A DNA stretch of 6,882 nt from JASFEQ01 sp050122535 (GTDB taxonomy: Bacteria > Desulfobacterota > DSM-4660 > Desulfatiglandales > HGW-15). This document shows positions 5,667 to 6,882 of this stretch, piece after piece. Made by a program: the position numbers and the translations under genes. Where the stretch lies: positions 1 to 6,882 of the forward strand of contig JASFIT010000255.1 of assembly GCA_050122535.1 (NCBI GenBank), read 5' to 3'. The number at the start of each line of letters is the position of its first letter. Within the stretch, counting starts at the first letter, position 1. The notes under the pieces are model-generated. The model had not been told where the DNA came from and made no database searches. It saw nothing but the letters and a program-made list of their open reading frames with translations.

Positions 5667-6882
5667 TTAGGCCGATTTTTCGCCCATTTTTCTCTTTCGG
5701 ACCTTATCCTTTATCCGATTTATGTGACCACGGCCCAAGCCCTTCACCTCGCAGCCCAGCTCGAAATATCTCTCTATCTCTTCATCCTCCAGAATACCGA
5801 AGCAATCCACAATGGCCGCAGGCTGACCGATCATCTTCACCACGTCATCAGGCTCCATGTTCAAATAGGGTTGATGACGGACAGCAAAAACAACCGCATC
5901 TGAACCCTTCAGGGCCTCAGCCAAATCCGGTGCCATGCGGAAACCATCCAGTTGCTCCTGGTTGCGGAAGAACCTGGACCTGCTGCCCCCGACGGCCGGA
6001 TAGGTCTCCTGTTTTTCCAGTTCATACCAGTGGCTCACATAGGGATCATGGGCCTTTATTTCTGCGCCCATCTCGGTCAATTTTCTGACAAGTATTTCAG
6101 CGCCACTGTAGCGGGTGTCGGCCACGTCCTCCCTGTATGAAACGCCCAGGATGCTGATCTGGGAAGCGGCCACGATGAGGCCCATGTTTCTGAGGGCATC
6201 TCGGACCAGTTGTGCCGCATGCAACGCCCTGGTGTCATTAATATTGATCGCGGCAGGCGTGATCTTGAAGATATCGTTTTCAAATCCCAGCAGGTGCTTG
6301 TATGCCCAGAGTCCAAGCCCTCCATCCTTGGGAAGACAGTAACCCCCTATGCCGGGACCGGGAAAGATCATATTGCTATGTGTCGGTCGCACCTTGATGG
6401 CATTCATGACCTTGATCATGTCCACGCCGTTTGTCTCTGCAAAGCGACTCCACTCATCCATAAACGCCAGAATGGTTGCACGGTAGCTGTTCTCCACGAT
6501 CTTGCATGTCTCACTCTCGATGGGTCTGTCCAGGACCGTCAAAGGGGCACTGAGTATCTCTGACAGGAATTTCGTCACCCTATCCCGACTCTCTTTATTG
6601 ACGCCACTACAGACACGCCAGAAGTCGCGAACCGAGCGCACATAGTCCCTTCCCGGCATGACCCTCTCAAAGCTGTGTGCCAGAACGGGTTCACTCTCAA
6701 TTCCCCTATTCTTAAAGGCCTTTCTGATAATGGGATAGGCCACATATTCCGTCGTTCCAGGTGGAACTGTGGTCTCTATCAATACAAGACAATGGGGTTC
6801 GATCTTTTCTCCTATGACTTTGAAACTCTCCTCAAGGGCACTGATGTCTGCGTGTCCACTTCTCAGGTTCCCCAACTCCTGC
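5667..6882 (-). CDS. Nucleotide sugar dehydrogenase (UDP-glucose/GDP-mannose dehydrogenase family), N-terminus outside window
   Basis: NAD-dependent enzyme that oxidises the C6 hydroxyl of a nucleotide sugar to a carboxylate, giving a uronic acid donor for surface polysaccharides. The frame continues past the right edge (Q-E-L before the TTG at 6875), so that TTG is not the true start. The N-terminal Rossmann half with its glycine-rich NAD loop is missing. Numbering from that TTG, motifs are ETTVPPGTT (34-42), SFERVMPG (68-75), ESETCKIVEN with K125 and N129, the active-site GGYCLPKD with catalytic C180 (codon 6336-6338) and D184, and the C-terminal UDP-binding domain with ILGVSYREDVADTR (242-255), AHDPYV (275-280) and LKGSDAVVFAV (322-332). 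It ends with a basic tail KVRKRKMGEK. GGYC and the SxERVMPG pattern resemble WecC-like UDP-N-acetylmannosamine dehydrogenases, but the exact sugar cannot be assigned. It lies upstream of the binding-protein gene on the same strand, without an obvious terminator between them. Confidence 0.9.
   Translation of the reverse strand, partial: QELGNLRSGHADISALEESFKVIGEKIEPHCLVLIETTVPPGTTEYVAYPIIRKAFKNRGIESEPVLAHSFERVMPGRDYVRSVRDFWRVCSGVNKESRDRVTKFLSEILSAPLTVLDRPIESETCKIVENSYRATILAFMDEWSRFAETNGVDMIKVMNAIKVRPTHSNMIFPGPGIGGYCLPKDGGLGLWAYKHLLGFENDIFKITPAAININDTRALHAAQLVRDALRNMGLIVAASQISILGVSYREDVADTRYSGAEILVRKLTEMGAEIKAHDPYVSHWYELEKQETYPAVGGSRSRFFRNQEQLDGFRMAPDLAEALKGSDAVVFAVRHQPYLNMEPDDVVKMIGQPAAIVDCFGILEDEEIERYFELGCEVKGLGRGHINRIKDKVRKRKMGEKSA

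Noticed and set aside
5659..5680. GGCC-GGTTTTA-GGCC followed by GATTTTT on the plus strand, resembling a terminator
   Set aside because: The stem is only four base pairs, it overlaps the stop codon of the minus-strand dehydrogenase gene, and no plus-strand gene lies directly upstream. On the minus strand it is followed by TTCCC, not a T-run.
6873..6875. TTG as the start of the nucleotide sugar dehydrogenase
   Set aside because: The frame continues to the window edge, and the protein from this TTG lacks the whole N-terminal NAD-binding half, so the gene simply runs out of the window.

Overview
The window looks like a stretch of ordinary bacterial chromosome. A classical branched-chain amino acid (Liv/HAAT) ABC transporter sits in the middle, and two unrelated metabolic genes are cut off by the window edges. 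The encoded periplasmic binding protein has a Sec signal peptide, which points to a Gram-negative-type cell. The protein style, especially the binding protein and the LivG/LivF sequences, reminds me of Desulfobacterota and related anaerobes. That placement is an impression from reading the proteins and no search supports it.

Layout, left to right. Bases 1-686 (+) hold the C-terminal two thirds of a PLP-dependent threonine aldolase. A 183-base gap follows, with a weak candidate promoter. Bases 870-4217 (+) are a tightly packed four-gene operon, livG-livF-livH-livM, whose junctions are a 4-base ATGA overlap, a 2-base gap and a 1-base TAATG overlap. An 84-base gap between converging genes holds a small hairpin. 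Bases 4302-5525 (-) encode the periplasmic substrate-binding protein, with its own leader and candidate promoter in the 141 bases up to 5666. Bases 5667-6882 (-) hold the C-terminal part of a nucleotide sugar dehydrogenase that runs off the right edge and probably belongs to a surface-polysaccharide cluster there.

How the genes work together. The binding protein would capture a ligand in the periplasm, probably a branched-chain or similar amino acid. It would deliver the ligand to the LivH/LivM permease pair, which is driven by the LivG/LivF ATPase pair. All five expected components are present and look intact. Two arrangements differ from the familiar E. coli layout: the ATPase genes come before the permease genes, and the binding-protein gene is on the opposite strand, converging on livM. 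The threonine aldolase and the nucleotide sugar dehydrogenase have no evident functional tie to the transporter.

I read both strands for unusual structure and found no CRISPR array, mobile element, tRNA or rRNA, toxin-antitoxin pair or unrecognised intact gene. I do not think the window contains an undescribed system. The findings below are modest points about gene arrangement, a small repeat in one leader, motif variants and base composition.
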